Shown piece by piece: positions 1-10,243 of a DNA stretch of 64,000 bases. The DNA is from Hyphomicrobiales bacterium (lineage in GTDB: Bacteria; Pseudomonadota; Alphaproteobacteria; Rhizobiales; Aestuariivirgaceae), in contig JACPNZ010000018.1 in the NCBI GenBank assembly GCA_016185245.1, forward strand, positions 1 to 64,000, in the 5' to 3' direction. The number at the start of each line of letters is the position of its first letter. Position 1 is the first letter of the stretch. The notes below the pieces were generated by a model that saw nothing but the letters and a program-made list of their open reading frames with translations, did not search any database and had not been told where the DNA came from. The position numbers and the translations under genes were made by a program.

Positions 1-48
1 CGCAGGCGGGGTGAAGAACCGCTTGTTCCTTTCTCTACCCTGCGGTGA
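1..48 (+). pseudogene. Second copy of the 3' end of the Gfo/Idh/MocA oxidoreductase gene (15 codons plus stop)
   Basis: Read on the plus strand, these bases give RRRGEEPLVPFSTLR and a TGA stop. This is identical to the C-terminus of the oxidoreductase at 14785-15792. What lies upstream is outside the window, so this could be the end of a full duplicate gene, a fragment carried by the repeat, or an assembly overlap that brings the same locus in twice. Confidence 0.6.
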
Positions 49-141
49 AGCGCTGCCTGCGCCTCCCCTCCGCCCTTAAGGTGGAGCCCTCTTCCCCCGG
101 CGGCCGGAGTAACCGGCGCCACCCAGGGCGGAGCTATGCCC
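1..141. repeat. Left copy of a 141-bp perfect inverted repeat
   Basis: All 141 bases are the exact reverse complement of 14692-14832; the match stops at base 142. The first 48 bases encode a gene end and the rest is intergenic. Inside is a long imperfect hairpin at 68-133: CTCCGCCCT (68-76) pairs with AGGGCGGAG (125-133), GGTGG (80-84) with CCACC (119-123) and GCCGG (103-107) with CCGGC (113-117). The hairpin part resembles a REP-like intergenic element. The repeat may extend to the left of the window. Confidence 0.95.
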
Positions 142-161
142 GGATGGACCGGCCGGTGCTG

Positions 162-1007
162 CTATTTGTCCCGCACCACGGTCTGGAACTGCTCGCCCAG
201 CCCGTCGATGACGATCTTCATGGTGTCGCCGGGCTTGAGATATCTGGGCGGCTTCATGCCCATGCCGACGCCCGGCGGCGTGCCGGTGGTGATGATGTCG
301 CCCGGCATCAGGGTGAAGAACTCCGACAGATAGGCGACGATATGGGCAACGCCGAACACCATGGTGGCGGTCGAGCCATCCTGTACGCGCTTGCCGTTGA
401 GCTCGAGCCACAGATGCAGCTTCTGCGGGTCGGCCACCTCGTCGGTGGTGACGAGCCACGGCCCCACCGGACCGAACGTGTCGTAGGACTTGCCCTTGGT
501 CCACTGGCCGGAGCGTTCGGCCTGGAACTCGCGCTCGGACAGATCGTTCACCACGCAATAGCCCGCCACATGGGCCAGCGCCTCGGCCTTCCTGATGTTC
601 TTGGCCCGGGTGCCGATGATGACGCCGAGCTCCACTTCCCAGTCGGATTTCTTCGAGCCTGGCGGAATGGTGACATCGTCGAAGGGCCCCGACAGGCAGC
701 TCACCTGCTTGGTGAAGACCACCGGCTCCTTCGGCACCTGCAGCCCCGATTCGGCGGCGTGATCGGAATAGTTGAGGCCGATCGCAATGAATTTCTGCGG
801 ATTGGCGATGCAGGCGCCGAGGCGCGGATTGCCCTTGACCGGCGGCAGCGAGTCCGGCCTGATCTTGCGCAGCCGCGCCAGGCTCTTGGGCGAAATCGTC
901 TCGCCGTCGATGTCGGCGATGACGCCCGAAAGATCGCGGATGCGTCCGTCCTTGTCGAGAAGGCCCGGCTTCTCCTTGCCCTTGGCCCCGTAGCGCAAAA
1001 GTTTCAT
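162..1007 (-). CDS. FAA-hydrolase family protein, possible ureidoglycolate lyase
   Basis: A 281-residue fumarylacetoacetate-hydrolase-fold protein. The family uses a divalent metal to cleave or isomerise small oxo-acids. The core is recognisable: a short N-terminal segment starting MKLLRYGAKG, the IGLNYSDHAAE stretch, the metal-binding WEVELG (two Glu) and VNDLSEREFQ (Asp), and the closing TGTPPGVGMGMKPP. Close relatives in rhizobia are often labelled ureidoglycolate lyase (ureidoglycolate to glyoxylate plus urea), which would suit the nearby urease and glycolate oxidase, but the family is poorly predictable in substrate. The start is the ATG overlapping the TGA of the upstream gene (ATGA at 1004-1007), with an AGGGGAA ribosome site about 8 bases before it. 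Confidence 0.85.
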   Translation of the reverse strand: MKLLRYGAKGKEKPGLLDKDGRIRDLSGVIADIDGETISPKSLARLRKIRPDSLPPVKGNPRLGACIANPQKFIAIGLNYSDHAAESGLQVPKEPVVFTKQVSCLSGPFDDVTIPPGSKKSDWEVELGVIIGTRAKNIRKAEALAHVAGYCVVNDLSEREFQAERSGQWTKGKSYDTFGPVGPWLVTTDEVADPQKLHLWLELNGKRVQDGSTATMVFGVAHIVAYLSEFFTLMPGDIITTGTPPGVGMGMKPPRYLKPGDTMKIVIDGLGEQFQTVVRDK

Positions 1008-1591
1008 GCCCATTCCCCTGTGAGTGCCGACACGTGCCAGCGCGGTTGATATCCGAGGCGCAAAATGGCCGCGATCGAGAGCGGAGTCAAAAGCCTTCCG
1101 CGCACTGCCGGGCCGCACTCAATGGCGGCGGTGTAACCGGAGTGGGACCAGCGCAGCAGAAAGCCCCGCCGCACCGCCCAGGCCGCGCCGTCGATTTCCA
1201 CCATGGCCGCGTCGGGCAATGCCCCGATGGCGCTTTCCGGACGCAGCGCTGTCCGCTCGCCATGCAGGACCGCGTCGAACTCATTCACCCGGCGATTGCC
1301 GAGAAAGGCCCTGGCCGCGGCCCGGCGGCAATAGAAACAGGGGCGGTGGCCAGCCGCCAGGGCCGTCACCTCGTCGAGGAAGAAGAGCGAGGTGTAGCCC
1401 CCGCCCATCGGCTCGTGGTGCAGGCCCTTGTAGCCGAGCTCGCAGCAGATCCAGTGGTGGCTGGCCCAGCGCCTCGTGCCGAGAGTCCTGTCGGGGCGAT
1501 GGAACTTGCCGCCGCGATTGCCCAGCATGGTGCCGCGCGCCGCCACCGCCTCGATGCCACCCCAGGGATTGACCCGGTTCTGCAGCGGCAT
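1004..1591 (-). CDS. Conserved hypothetical protein
   Basis: A 195-residue protein of a family widely conserved in alphaproteobacteria without an assigned function. It begins MPLQNRVNPWG and has a GNRGGKFH segment, WICCELG, the stretch GGGYTSLFFLDEVTALAAGH, then a CFYCRR Cys pair. The Cys pairs and conserved aromatic residues could suggest metal binding, but this is only inference. A GTG directly precedes the ATG; the ATG with GGAGG just upstream is preferred. Its stop overlaps the start of the FAA-hydrolase gene, so the two are probably translated together. Confidence 0.8.
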   Translation of the reverse strand: MPLQNRVNPWGGIEAVAARGTMLGNRGGKFHRPDRTLGTRRWASHHWICCELGYKGLHHEPMGGGYTSLFFLDEVTALAAGHRPCFYCRRAAARAFLGNRRVNEFDAVLHGERTALRPESAIGALPDAAMVEIDGAAWAVRRGFLLRWSHSGYTAAIECGPAVRGRLLTPLSIAAILRLGYQPRWHVSALTGEWA

Positions 1592-1618
1592 CACCTCCAG
1601 TCCGGCAAACCCTTGGGG

Positions 1619-1993
1619 CTACATCTTGGTCTTGAGGAAGGCGATGAGATTGATGCGGTCCTCTTCCTTCTTCACCCCGGCGAAGCTCATCTTGTTGCCG
1701 GGCACCAAGGCCTTGGGATTTTCCAGGTACTTCATCAAGGTGGCCTCGTCCCACTTGGCGCCGGTGGCGGCGAAGGCTTTCATGGCATCGGAATAGGCAT
1801 AGCCCTCGGCGGTAGCGACCGGGCGGTCGACGACGCCCAGAAGATAGGGGCCGACCTTGTTGGTCTTGTCGGTCACCGAGTGGCAGGCCATGCACACCTT
1901 GGCGGCCTTCTCGCCCTTGGCCGCATCGCCGGCGGCGAGAGCGGTTCCGGCCATCAGGCCGAGGCAGGCGGTTGCGAGCAGGATCGATCTCAT
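1619..1993 (-). CDS. Periplasmic c-type cytochrome
   Basis: A 124-residue class I cytochrome c. The N-terminus MRSILLATACLGLMAGTALA is a classic Sec signal peptide with a cut after Ala-Leu-Ala. The mature protein carries one haem site, CMACH, at about residues 34-38, followed by the KVGPYLLGVVDR segment. The Met of NKMSFAG is the likely sixth ligand. The size and motifs fit the c2/c550 group of small soluble electron carriers. The start with an AAGGGG ribosome site about 10 bases upstream is preferred over a more upstream in-frame start because it places the signal peptide at the N-terminus. It is transcribed divergently from glcD; it could accept electrons from a neighbouring oxidase, but nothing in the sequence proves this. 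Confidence 0.9.
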   Translation of the reverse strand: MRSILLATACLGLMAGTALAAGDAAKGEKAAKVCMACHSVTDKTNKVGPYLLGVVDRPVATAEGYAYSDAMKAFAATGAKWDEATLMKYLENPKALVPGNKMSFAGVKKEEDRINLIAFLKTKM

Positions 1994-2101
1994 ATGCTTG
2001 TACCCCTTCGTCTGATTGGACGTTGCCATGCCGTTTCCGGTATGGCTATCACTGGACCCTCACTATCTATCACACTCGCCAAGAATCGAACTGCGACATC
2101 A

Positions 2102-3592
2102 ATGCTCACCATGCCGGTGCCCGATTCCGCCGTCCTCGCCAGAAGGGCCGAGATTGCCGCGGATCTCGGCCGGATCGTCCGGGGCGAGGGGGTGATCGCG
2201 ACCGCCACCGAGATGCGGGCCTACGAGACCGACGGGCTCACCGCCTATCGCCAGGTGCCACTTGCGGTGGTGCTGCCCGAAACCGTCGAGCAGGTCTCAA
2301 GGGTGCTGCGTTATGCCTATGACAATGGCATCAAGGTGGTGCCGCGCGGTGCTGGCACTTCGCTCTCCGGCGGAGCATTGCCCTTGGCCGACGGCATCCT
2401 GCTCGGCATGGGCAAGTTCAACCGGGTGCTCGACATCGACTACGACAACCGCTGCGTGGTGGTGCAACCGGGCGTCACCAATCTCGCCATCAGCCAGGCG
2501 GTCGAGGCCAGCGGCTTCTACTACGCGCCCGACCCCTCCTCGCAGATCGCCTGTACCATCGGCGGCAATGTGGCGGAAAACTCCGGCGGCGTGCATTGCC
2601 TCAAATACGGCCTCACCGCCAACAACGTAACCGGCATCGAGATGGTGCTGGTGACCGGCGAGGTGATCCGCCTCGGCGGCAAGCATCTCGACAGCGAAGG
2701 CTATGACCTCCTGGGCCTGATGACCGGCTCCGAGGGCCTGCTCGGCGTCGTCACCGAAGTGACGGTGCGTATCCTGCGGAAGCCCGAGACGGCGCGTGCC
2801 GTGCTGGTGGGCTTTCCGACCAGCGAGGACGCCGGCCAGTGCGTCGCCGACATCATTTCGGCCGGTATCATCCCGGGCGGCATGGAGATGATGGACAGGC
2901 CCGCCATCCATGCGGTGGAGGAGTTCGTCCATGCCGGCTACCCGCTCGACGTCGAAGCCCTGCTGATCGTCGAACTCGACGGGCCCAAGGTCGAGGTCGA
3001 CCGGCTGATCGAGCGCGTCTCGCGGATTGCCCGGGAAAACCGGTCCGCGACGCTCCGTGTTTCCAATTCCGAGGACGAGCGCCTGCTGTTCTGGACCGGT
3101 CGCAAGGCGGCATTTCCGGCGGTGGGCCGAATCTCTCCCGACTACCTCTGCATGGACGGTACCATCCCGCGCAAACGCCTGCCGGAGGTGCTCAAGGGCA
3201 TGGCCCAACTGTCGAGGACCCATGGTCTGGCGGTGGCCAATGTCTTCCACGCCGGCGACGGCAATCTGCATCCATTGATCCTCTATGATGCCAACAATGC
3301 CGACGAACTCGACCGGGCGGAAAAATTCGGCGCCGATATTCTGAGGCTGTGCGTCAAAGTAGGTGGCGTGCTCACCGGCGAGCATGGGGTCGGCATCGAG
3401 AAGCGCGACCTGATGCCGGAGATGTTCTCGGCCATCGAGCTCGACCAGCAGATGCGGATCAAATGCGCCTTCGACGAGCGGGGCCTGCTCAACCCGGGCA
3501 AGGTGTTCCCGGTGCTGCGCCGTTGCGCCGAGCTTGGCCGCATGCATGTGCGGGGCGGGCAATTGCCGTTTCCCGACATTCCGAGATTCTGA
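2102..3592 (+). CDS. glcD: Glycolate oxidase FAD-binding subunit GlcD
   Basis: Catalytic flavin subunit of the membrane-associated glycolate dehydrogenase that oxidises glycolate to glyoxylate. The 496 residues match the family's usual length. The PCMH-type FAD domain is seen as VPRGAGTSLSGGALP (about 83-97), DPSSQIACTIGGNVAENSGG and the GLMTGSEGLLGVVTEVT loop. The C-terminal oxidase domain has NVFHAGDGNLHP and GGVLTGEHGVGIEKR, typical of the FAD-linked oxidase C domain. The start is not certain: ATG at 2102 and ATG at 2111 are both possible, and neither has a strong ribosome site; the reading frame is open far upstream but lies antisense to the cytochrome gene. Its TGA overlaps the ATG of glcE (TGATG). 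Confidence 0.95.
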   Translation: MLTMPVPDSAVLARRAEIAADLGRIVRGEGVIATATEMRAYETDGLTAYRQVPLAVVLPETVEQVSRVLRYAYDNGIKVVPRGAGTSLSGGALPLADGILLGMGKFNRVLDIDYDNRCVVVQPGVTNLAISQAVEASGFYYAPDPSSQIACTIGGNVAENSGGVHCLKYGLTANNVTGIEMVLVTGEVIRLGGKHLDSEGYDLLGLMTGSEGLLGVVTEVTVRILRKPETARAVLVGFPTSEDAGQCVADIISAGIIPGGMEMMDRPAIHAVEEFVHAGYPLDVEALLIVELDGPKVEVDRLIERVSRIARENRSATLRVSNSEDERLLFWTGRKAAFPAVGRISPDYLCMDGTIPRKRLPEVLKGMAQLSRTHGLAVANVFHAGDGNLHPLILYDANNADELDRAEKFGADILRLCVKVGGVLTGEHGVGIEKRDLMPEMFSAIELDQQMRIKCAFDERGLLNPGKVFPVLRRCAELGRMHVRGGQLPFPDIPRF

Positions 3593-4743
3593 TGGGCGAA
3601 GTGCTGCAGCCCGCAACCAATGTGGAACTTGCCACCCTGATCCGCGAAGCGGCGGTGCCATTGGAAGTGATGGGGGCCGGAAGCAAGCGCGGCCTCGGCC
3701 GGCCGGTCGCGGCGTCGGCCGTTCTCGACCTGTCGCGGTTTACCGGCATCGGACTCTACGAACCCGAGGAGCTGGTTCTGGCGGCAGGGGCCGCGACGCC
3801 CATGGCCGAGATCGAAGTGGCGCTGGCGGCACACAACCAGCAGCTCGCCTTCGAACCGCCGGATCTGTCGCGGCTCTTCGGTTCCAGGCACGCCGGAACC
3901 CTTGGCGGCGTGCTTGCCGGCAATCTTTCGGGACCGCGGCGCATCAAGGCGGGGGCGGCCCGCGATCACATCCTCGGCCTCACCGGCGTCAGTGGCCGCG
4001 GCGATGTCATCCGGGCGGGCGCCCGCGTCGTCAAGAATGTCACGGGCTACGACATCCCGAAGCTGATGGCCGGGTCCTATGGCACGCTGATGGCCTTCAC
4101 TTCGGTCACCTTCAAGGTGCTGCCCCGGCCCGAGACCGAGGAGACGCTGGTGCTCGGCGGCCTTGACGACGGGGCGGCGGTCGAGGCCATGAGCCTCGCC
4201 CTGCAATCGCCCTGCGATGTTTCGGCCGCCGCCCACGTGCCGGGCGAAGGCACGTTCCTGCGGCTCGAAGGCATCGCCCCTTCCGTCGCCTATCGCCGCG
4301 AAAAGCTCAAGGCACTGCTGGGTGGCGACATCGGTCTCCTCGATGCCGAGCAATCGGCGAGGCGCTGGAAGGCCATCGGCGACGTGGCGATGTTCGCCGA
4401 CCGACCGGAGCGGCCGGTGTGGCGCCTGTCGCTGACCCCCTCCGAGGCCCCGGTCATTGTGGCGAAAATTCACGCCGAGGCGGACATCCGCCATTTCTAC
4501 GACTGGGGCGGCGGCCTCGTCTGGCTCGATGTTCCGCCTACGGAGGATGCGAGCGCCTCCGTGATCCGCAACGCCTTCGCTTCGGGCCATGCGACCCTCT
4601 TCCGGGCAAGTGCCGAGATCCGTTCGCGTGTCGCTGTTTTCCAGCCGCAGGCTCCGGCCCTTGCCGCACTCTCGGCGCGGGTGAAAGCCTCCTTCGATCC
4701 GAAGGGCCTCCTCAATCCCGGCCGCATGTACGAGGGCGTGTGA
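3592..4743 (+). CDS. glcE: Glycolate oxidase subunit GlcE
   Basis: Second FAD-binding subunit of glycolate dehydrogenase, 383 residues. It is shorter than GlcD and contains one PCMH-like FAD domain: PLEVMGAGSKRGLGRPV, LFGSRHAGTLGGVLAGNLSGP and VKNVTGYDIPKLMAGSYG are the family signatures. The C-terminal LLNPGRMYEG is shared with the end of GlcD-type proteins. The start overlaps the glcD stop by one base and the gene is followed three bases later by glcF, so the three subunits are made from one message. Confidence 0.95.
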   Translation: MGEVLQPATNVELATLIREAAVPLEVMGAGSKRGLGRPVAASAVLDLSRFTGIGLYEPEELVLAAGAATPMAEIEVALAAHNQQLAFEPPDLSRLFGSRHAGTLGGVLAGNLSGPRRIKAGAARDHILGLTGVSGRGDVIRAGARVVKNVTGYDIPKLMAGSYGTLMAFTSVTFKVLPRPETEETLVLGGLDDGAAVEAMSLALQSPCDVSAAAHVPGEGTFLRLEGIAPSVAYRREKLKALLGGDIGLLDAEQSARRWKAIGDVAMFADRPERPVWRLSLTPSEAPVIVAKIHAEADIRHFYDWGGGLVWLDVPPTEDASASVIRNAFASGHATLFRASAEIRSRVAVFQPQAPALAALSARVKASFDPKGLLNPGRMYEGV

Positions 4744-4746
4744 GTC

Positions 4747-6048
4747 ATGCAAACCAATTTCACCGCAGCGCAATTGCAAGAGCCACGCAACGTCCTGGCC
4801 AACGGCATCTTGCGCAAATGCGTGCACTGCGGCTTCTGCACGGCGACCTGCCCCACCTATGTTCTGCTCGGTGATGAACTCGACAGCCCACGCGGCCGCA
4901 TCTATCTGATCAAGAACATGCTGGAGAAAGGCGAGCCGGCCACGGCCGAGACGGTGAAGCACCTCGACCGCTGTCTGTCCTGCCTCTCCTGCATGACCAC
5001 CTGTCCTTCGGGCGTGCACTACATGCACCTCGTCGACGAGGCCCGCGCCCATGTCGAGGAAACTTACCGGCGGCCTTTCCTCGACCGGCTGCTGCGCACC
5101 GTGCTGGCCACGGTGATGCCGCGGCCACGCCTGTTCCGCCTGGCGCTCATCGCGGCGCGGCTCGTTCGGCCGCTCGGGCCCATCGCAAGCGCTATTGGAT
5201 TCAAACAGGGCGAAGCGCTGCTCGATTTGGTGCCACGGAAACTCGCAGCACCCGAGCCCTTCGGCACGCCCGGCACCTATGCTGCACAGGGCGACAGACG
5301 AGGCCGCGTCGCCTTGCTCATGGGCTGCGTGCAGAGCGTTCTCGATCCCGGCATCAATGGCGCGGCGATCCGGCTTATCACACGGCTGGGCTATGAGGTG
5401 GTGGTGTCGGGCGAGGAAGCCTGCTGCGGCTCGCTCACCCATCACATGGGGCGCGAGGCCGATGCGCTGGCCCGCGCCCGCCGCTCCATCGACCAGTGGA
5501 CCAAGGCCGAGGTCGACGCCGTCGTCATCACCGCCTCGGGCTGCGGCACGACGATCAAGGACTATGGCCACATGCTGCGGCTCGATCCGGCCTATGCCGA
5601 GAAAGCCAAGGTAATCAGCGCCATGGCGAAGGACGTGACCGAATTTCTGGACTCCCTCGATCTGCCGCCGGCCACCAAACGCCTCCGCCTCGCCTATCAC
5701 TCGGCCTGCTCCATGCAGCACGGCCAGAACATCACGAGCCTGCCGCAGAAGCTCCTCGCGCGCGCCGGCTTCGAGGTGGTGGAGGTACCCGAGGGCCATT
5801 TGTGCTGCGGCTCGGCCGGCATTTACAACATCCTGCAGCCGGAGATCGCCGGAAGGCTCAAGGCCCGCAAGATCGCCAACATCGAAACCACGCGGCCGCA
5901 GGCGGTTGCCACCGGCAACATCGGCTGCATCACCCAGCTCAGCCCCGGCCTCGGCGTGCCGGTGCTCCATACCGTCGAATTGCTTGACTGGGCCTATGGC
6001 GGCAAACTCCCTGCGCAACTCACATCCATGTCCGGACTCCAACCATGA
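4747..6048 (+). CDS. glcF: Glycolate oxidase iron-sulfur subunit GlcF
   Basis: The 433-residue electron-transfer subunit that passes electrons from GlcD/GlcE towards the quinone pool. Two ferredoxin-type [4Fe-4S] sites lie near the N-terminus: CVHCGFCTATCP (about residues 25-36) and CLSCLSCMTTCP (about 76-87). The C-terminal half carries two CCG domains, EEACCGSLTHH and HLCCGSAGIYN, as in heterodisulfide-reductase-like proteins. No membrane helix is obvious. Its TGA lies inside the ATG of ureD (ATGA, 6045-6048), which ties the glc genes to the urease genes. Confidence 0.95.
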   Translation: MQTNFTAAQLQEPRNVLANGILRKCVHCGFCTATCPTYVLLGDELDSPRGRIYLIKNMLEKGEPATAETVKHLDRCLSCLSCMTTCPSGVHYMHLVDEARAHVEETYRRPFLDRLLRTVLATVMPRPRLFRLALIAARLVRPLGPIASAIGFKQGEALLDLVPRKLAAPEPFGTPGTYAAQGDRRGRVALLMGCVQSVLDPGINGAAIRLITRLGYEVVVSGEEACCGSLTHHMGREADALARARRSIDQWTKAEVDAVVITASGCGTTIKDYGHMLRLDPAYAEKAKVISAMAKDVTEFLDSLDLPPATKRLRLAYHSACSMQHGQNITSLPQKLLARAGFEVVEVPEGHLCCGSAGIYNILQPEIAGRLKARKIANIETTRPQAVATGNIGCITQLSPGLGVPVLHTVELLDWAYGGKLPAQLTSMSGLQP

Positions 6049-6830
6049 CGGCGGCCGCCGCCATCCTCCGCCAGAGGTCGCATGGCGCGATTGCGCTGCG
6101 GGTTGAAAGGAGCGGACTCTCGCGAATGCGCGAAGAGGGCGCGGCCAAGGTACGGTTTCCACAAGCCGGCGGCGAAGCCATTCTCATCAACACCGGCGGC
6201 GGACTGGCGGGCGGCGACGCCTTCACCTTCGACATCGCGGTGGGCGATGGCGCCAGCCTCACCGTCACCACCCAGGCGGCCGAGCGCGTCTACCGGACAC
6301 TCGGGCCGCCGGCGGAGCTGGTCGCGCGACTGAGTGCGGGTCCGGGGGCGACGCTCTGCTGGCTGCCGCAAGAAACGATCCTGTTCGACGGCGCCTCGCT
6401 GTCGCGCCGCATCGAGGCGGAATTGGCGTCGGATGCGCGGCTTCTGATGGTCGAGGCCGTGATCTTCGGACGGACCGAGCGCGGCGAGTTGGTCCGCCAG
6501 GCAATGTTGCGCGACCGCTGGCGAATCCGCCGCGGTGGCAAGCTGGTATTCGCCGACGACCTCGCCTTTGCCGGACCGCGGCCGGCCAGTACCGCAACCC
6601 TTGGCAAGGCCGGCGCTGTCGCTACCGTGCTGTTGATCGGTGGGGACGCCGAGAGCCATTTCGAGCCGGTGCGCACTCTGCTCGGTCCCCATTGCGGGGC
6701 CAGTGCCTGGAGTGGCAAGCTGATTGCAAGGCTGACCGCAGGCGATGGTTTCGCGTTGCGGAAGTTGCTTGTTCCGCTGCTTGGCCTGTTGGCGAAGGGA
6801 CGCGGCCTGCCCAAAATATGGTCGAGTTGA
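6045..6830 (+). CDS. ureD: Urease accessory protein UreD
   Basis: A 261-residue urease chaperone that binds the apo-urease and, with UreF and UreG, opens it for nickel delivery. Family marks are the N-terminal GAIALRVERSGLSRMREEGAAKVRFP, the INTGGGLAGGD loop and TTQAAERVYRT, followed by LCWLPQETILFDGASLSR. The gene starts inside the stop codon of glcF. In most alphaproteobacteria ureD opens the urease operon, so this gene is in its normal place but lacks room for its own promoter unless one lies inside glcF. Confidence 0.95.
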   Translation: MTAAAAILRQRSHGAIALRVERSGLSRMREEGAAKVRFPQAGGEAILINTGGGLAGGDAFTFDIAVGDGASLTVTTQAAERVYRTLGPPAELVARLSAGPGATLCWLPQETILFDGASLSRRIEAELASDARLLMVEAVIFGRTERGELVRQAMLRDRWRIRRGGKLVFADDLAFAGPRPASTATLGKAGAVATVLLIGGDAESHFEPVRTLLGPHCGASAWSGKLIARLTAGDGFALRKLLVPLLGLLAKGRGLPKIWSS

Positions 6831-6839
6831 GGGAAATTC

Positions 6840-7142
6840 ATGCATCTCACCCCGCGCGAGAAGGACAAGCTTCTGGTGGCCATGGCCGCCGAGGTGGCGC
6901 GCCGCCGCAAGGCCCGCGGCGTCCGGCTCAACCATCCCGAGGCGGTGGCGTTGATCGCCGATTTTATCGTCGAAGGGGCCCGCGACGGCCGGAGCGTTGC
7001 CGACCTGATGGAACAAGCCGCGCACGTCGTCGCCCGCGCCGACGTCATGGAAGGAGTGGCCGAGATGATCCACGATGTGCAGGTCGAGGCCACCTTCCCC
7101 GATGGCACCAAGCTTGTCACCGTCCACCAGCCGATCCGCTGA
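6840..7142 (+). CDS. ureA: Urease gamma subunit UreA
   Basis: The 100-residue structural gamma subunit. It begins [20 protein letters not shown], the invariant start of the family, and contains [24 protein letters not shown] and [20 protein letters not shown]. The length is exactly that of separate (not fused) gamma subunits. A GAGGGA ribosome site lies just upstream of the ATG. Confidence 0.98.
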   Translation: MHLTPREKDKLLVAMAAEVARRRKARGVRLNHPEAVALIADFIVEGARDGRSVADLMEQAAHVVARADVMEGVAEMIHDVQVEATFPDGTKLVTVHQPIR

Positions 7143-7151
7143 GAGGTTGCC

Positions 7152-7456
7152 ATGATTCCCGGAGAAATCATCACGGTCAAAGGCGATATCGAGATCAACG
7201 CGGGGAGCCCCCGCGTCACCCTCGAAATCGCCAATACCGGCGACCGGCCCATTCAGGTCGGCTCGCACTATCATTTCTTCGAGACCAACGAGGCTCTTCG
7301 CTTCGACCGCGCCAAAGCGCGGGGCATGCGGCTTGATATCGCGGCGGGAACTGCCGTGCGTTTCGAGCCCGGCCAGCGCCGCGAAGTGACGCTCGTCCCC
7401 TATGGTGGAATGCGTCATGTCCATGGCTTCCAGCAGAAGGTGATGGGGAAACTGTG

Positions 7457-7457
<1 letters not shown>
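7152..7457 (+). CDS. ureB: Urease beta subunit UreB
   Basis: The 101-residue structural beta subunit. Signatures are [17 protein letters not shown] at the N-terminus, the [21 protein letters not shown] stretch and the C-terminal [10 protein letters not shown]. An AGAGG ribosome site precedes the ATG, and its stop overlaps the start of ureC (TGATG at 7455-7459). Confidence 0.98.
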
Positions 7458-9163
<1,706 letters not shown>

Positions 9164-9165
9164 CC

Positions 9166-9609
9166 ATGGCATGGCGCGCCACCTCCTTCCGCCGGACGGG
9201 ACTGATCGGCGGCACGCCTTTCGACAGTGCCGTGCTTGATGCCGAGTCGCGGCATTTGCGCCGCAAGCTGATCCGCCTGGCGAGCGGTGCCGAGCTTCTG
9301 GTCGATCTCGAGAAGCCGGTAAAGCTCGAGGACGGCGATTGCCTGGTGCTGGAGGACGGTCGCCTGGTGAAGATCGCCGCTGCCGAGGAGGAGCTTCTCG
9401 AAGTGCGCGGGCGCGACGCCGAGCACCTGGCGAAGATCGCCTGGCACATCGGCAACCGCCATCTCGCGGCCCAGATCGAGACCGACCGGCTGCTCATCAA
9501 GCCCGACCCGGTGATCGCCCGCATGTTGCGACAGCAGGGAGCGAGGGTGACGCCGGTCAAAGAACTCTTCGCGCCCGAACATGGGGCCTATCACTCCCAT
9601 GACCATTGA
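9166..9609 (+). CDS. ureE: Urease accessory protein UreE (nickel metallochaperone)
   Basis: A 147-residue protein that brings nickel to the UreDFG complex. The N-terminal peptide-binding domain has LDAESRHLRRKLIRLASG and the C-terminal metal domain has HLAKIAWHIGNRHLAAQI with the conserved His and the PDPVIARMLRQQGA helix. The C-terminal tail is only mildly histidine-rich (YHSHDH), unlike the long His tails of some relatives, so nickel storage is probably limited. The gene starts two bases after the ureC stop, and its last 11 bases overlap ureF. Confidence 0.95.
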   Translation: MAWRATSFRRTGLIGGTPFDSAVLDAESRHLRRKLIRLASGAELLVDLEKPVKLEDGDCLVLEDGRLVKIAAAEEELLEVRGRDAEHLAKIAWHIGNRHLAAQIETDRLLIKPDPVIARMLRQQGARVTPVKELFAPEHGAYHSHDH

Positions 9610-10243
9610 CGCGCGCCAGCTTCTCCTGCTCCTCGCCTGGATGTCGCCGGCTTTTCCGGTTGGATCCTTTGCGTACAGCCATGGGCTCGAAGCGGCGATC
9701 GAGACTGGCGATGTCCGGACGGCTGACGATCTTCGCCAATGGATCGCCGATCTCGTCAGCCGCGGCTCGGGCTGGAACGATGCGGTGATATTTTCCCGCT
9801 GCTGGCTGGACGATGCGGCGGAATTGAATGAATTGGCGCTGGCCTTGGCCTCGTCGCGCGAACGCCACCTTGAAACAACGCAGCTTGGGCGGGCGTTCCG
9901 GATCGCCGCCACCGTCTTCGCTTCGCAGGCGCCGAGCGAGGACGACATCGCATATCCGGTCGCTGCGGGCGTGGCTTGCCGAAACATCGGTATCGAAAAA
10001 TCCGCTGCCCTGCTTGCCTTCCTGCAGAGCTTCGCGAACACGCTCGTTTCCGTCGCGGTGCGCCTCATACCCCTCGGCCAGACCCAGGGGCTCTCGGCGA
10101 TCCGCGACCTGATGCCGGTGATCGCGGGGACGGCGGAGCGCGCTACGGTGGCCAATCTCGACGATCTCGGTTCGATCACAATTCTGTCGGACATTGCGGC
10201 GATGAACCACGAAACCCAGCGTTCGCGGGTGTTCCGCACATGA
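9599..10243 (+). CDS. ureF: Urease accessory protein UreF
   Basis: The 214-residue partner of UreD and UreG that couples GTP hydrolysis to nickel insertion. Recognisable are [20 protein letters not shown] near the N-terminus, the central helices around [20 protein letters not shown], and [15 protein letters not shown]. The chosen start (MTIDARQL) lies within the end of ureE; an earlier in-frame start would overlap ureE further. Its stop overlaps the start of ureG (ATGA). Confidence 0.95.
   Translation: MTIDARQLLLLLAWMSPAFPVGSFAYSHGLEAAIETGDVRTADDLRQWIADLVSRGSGWNDAVIFSRCWLDDAAELNELALALASSRERHLETTQLGRAFRIAATVFASQAPSEDDIAYPVAAGVACRNIGIEKSAALLAFLQSFANTLVSVAVRLIPLGQTQGLSAIRDLMPVIAGTAERATVANLDDLGSITILSDIAAMNHETQRSRVFRT

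Noticed and set aside
45-1049. A 334-codon plus-strand frame opposite the FAA-hydrolase gene
   Set aside because: The minus-strand gene has clear family motifs and a coupled start; the plus frame has none.
3283-6162. A 959-codon open frame on the minus strand opposite glcD, glcE and glcF
   Set aside because: Antisense to three well-supported genes; the peptide is Gly/Arg/His/Ala-rich without family motifs, typical of a mirror frame in high-GC DNA.
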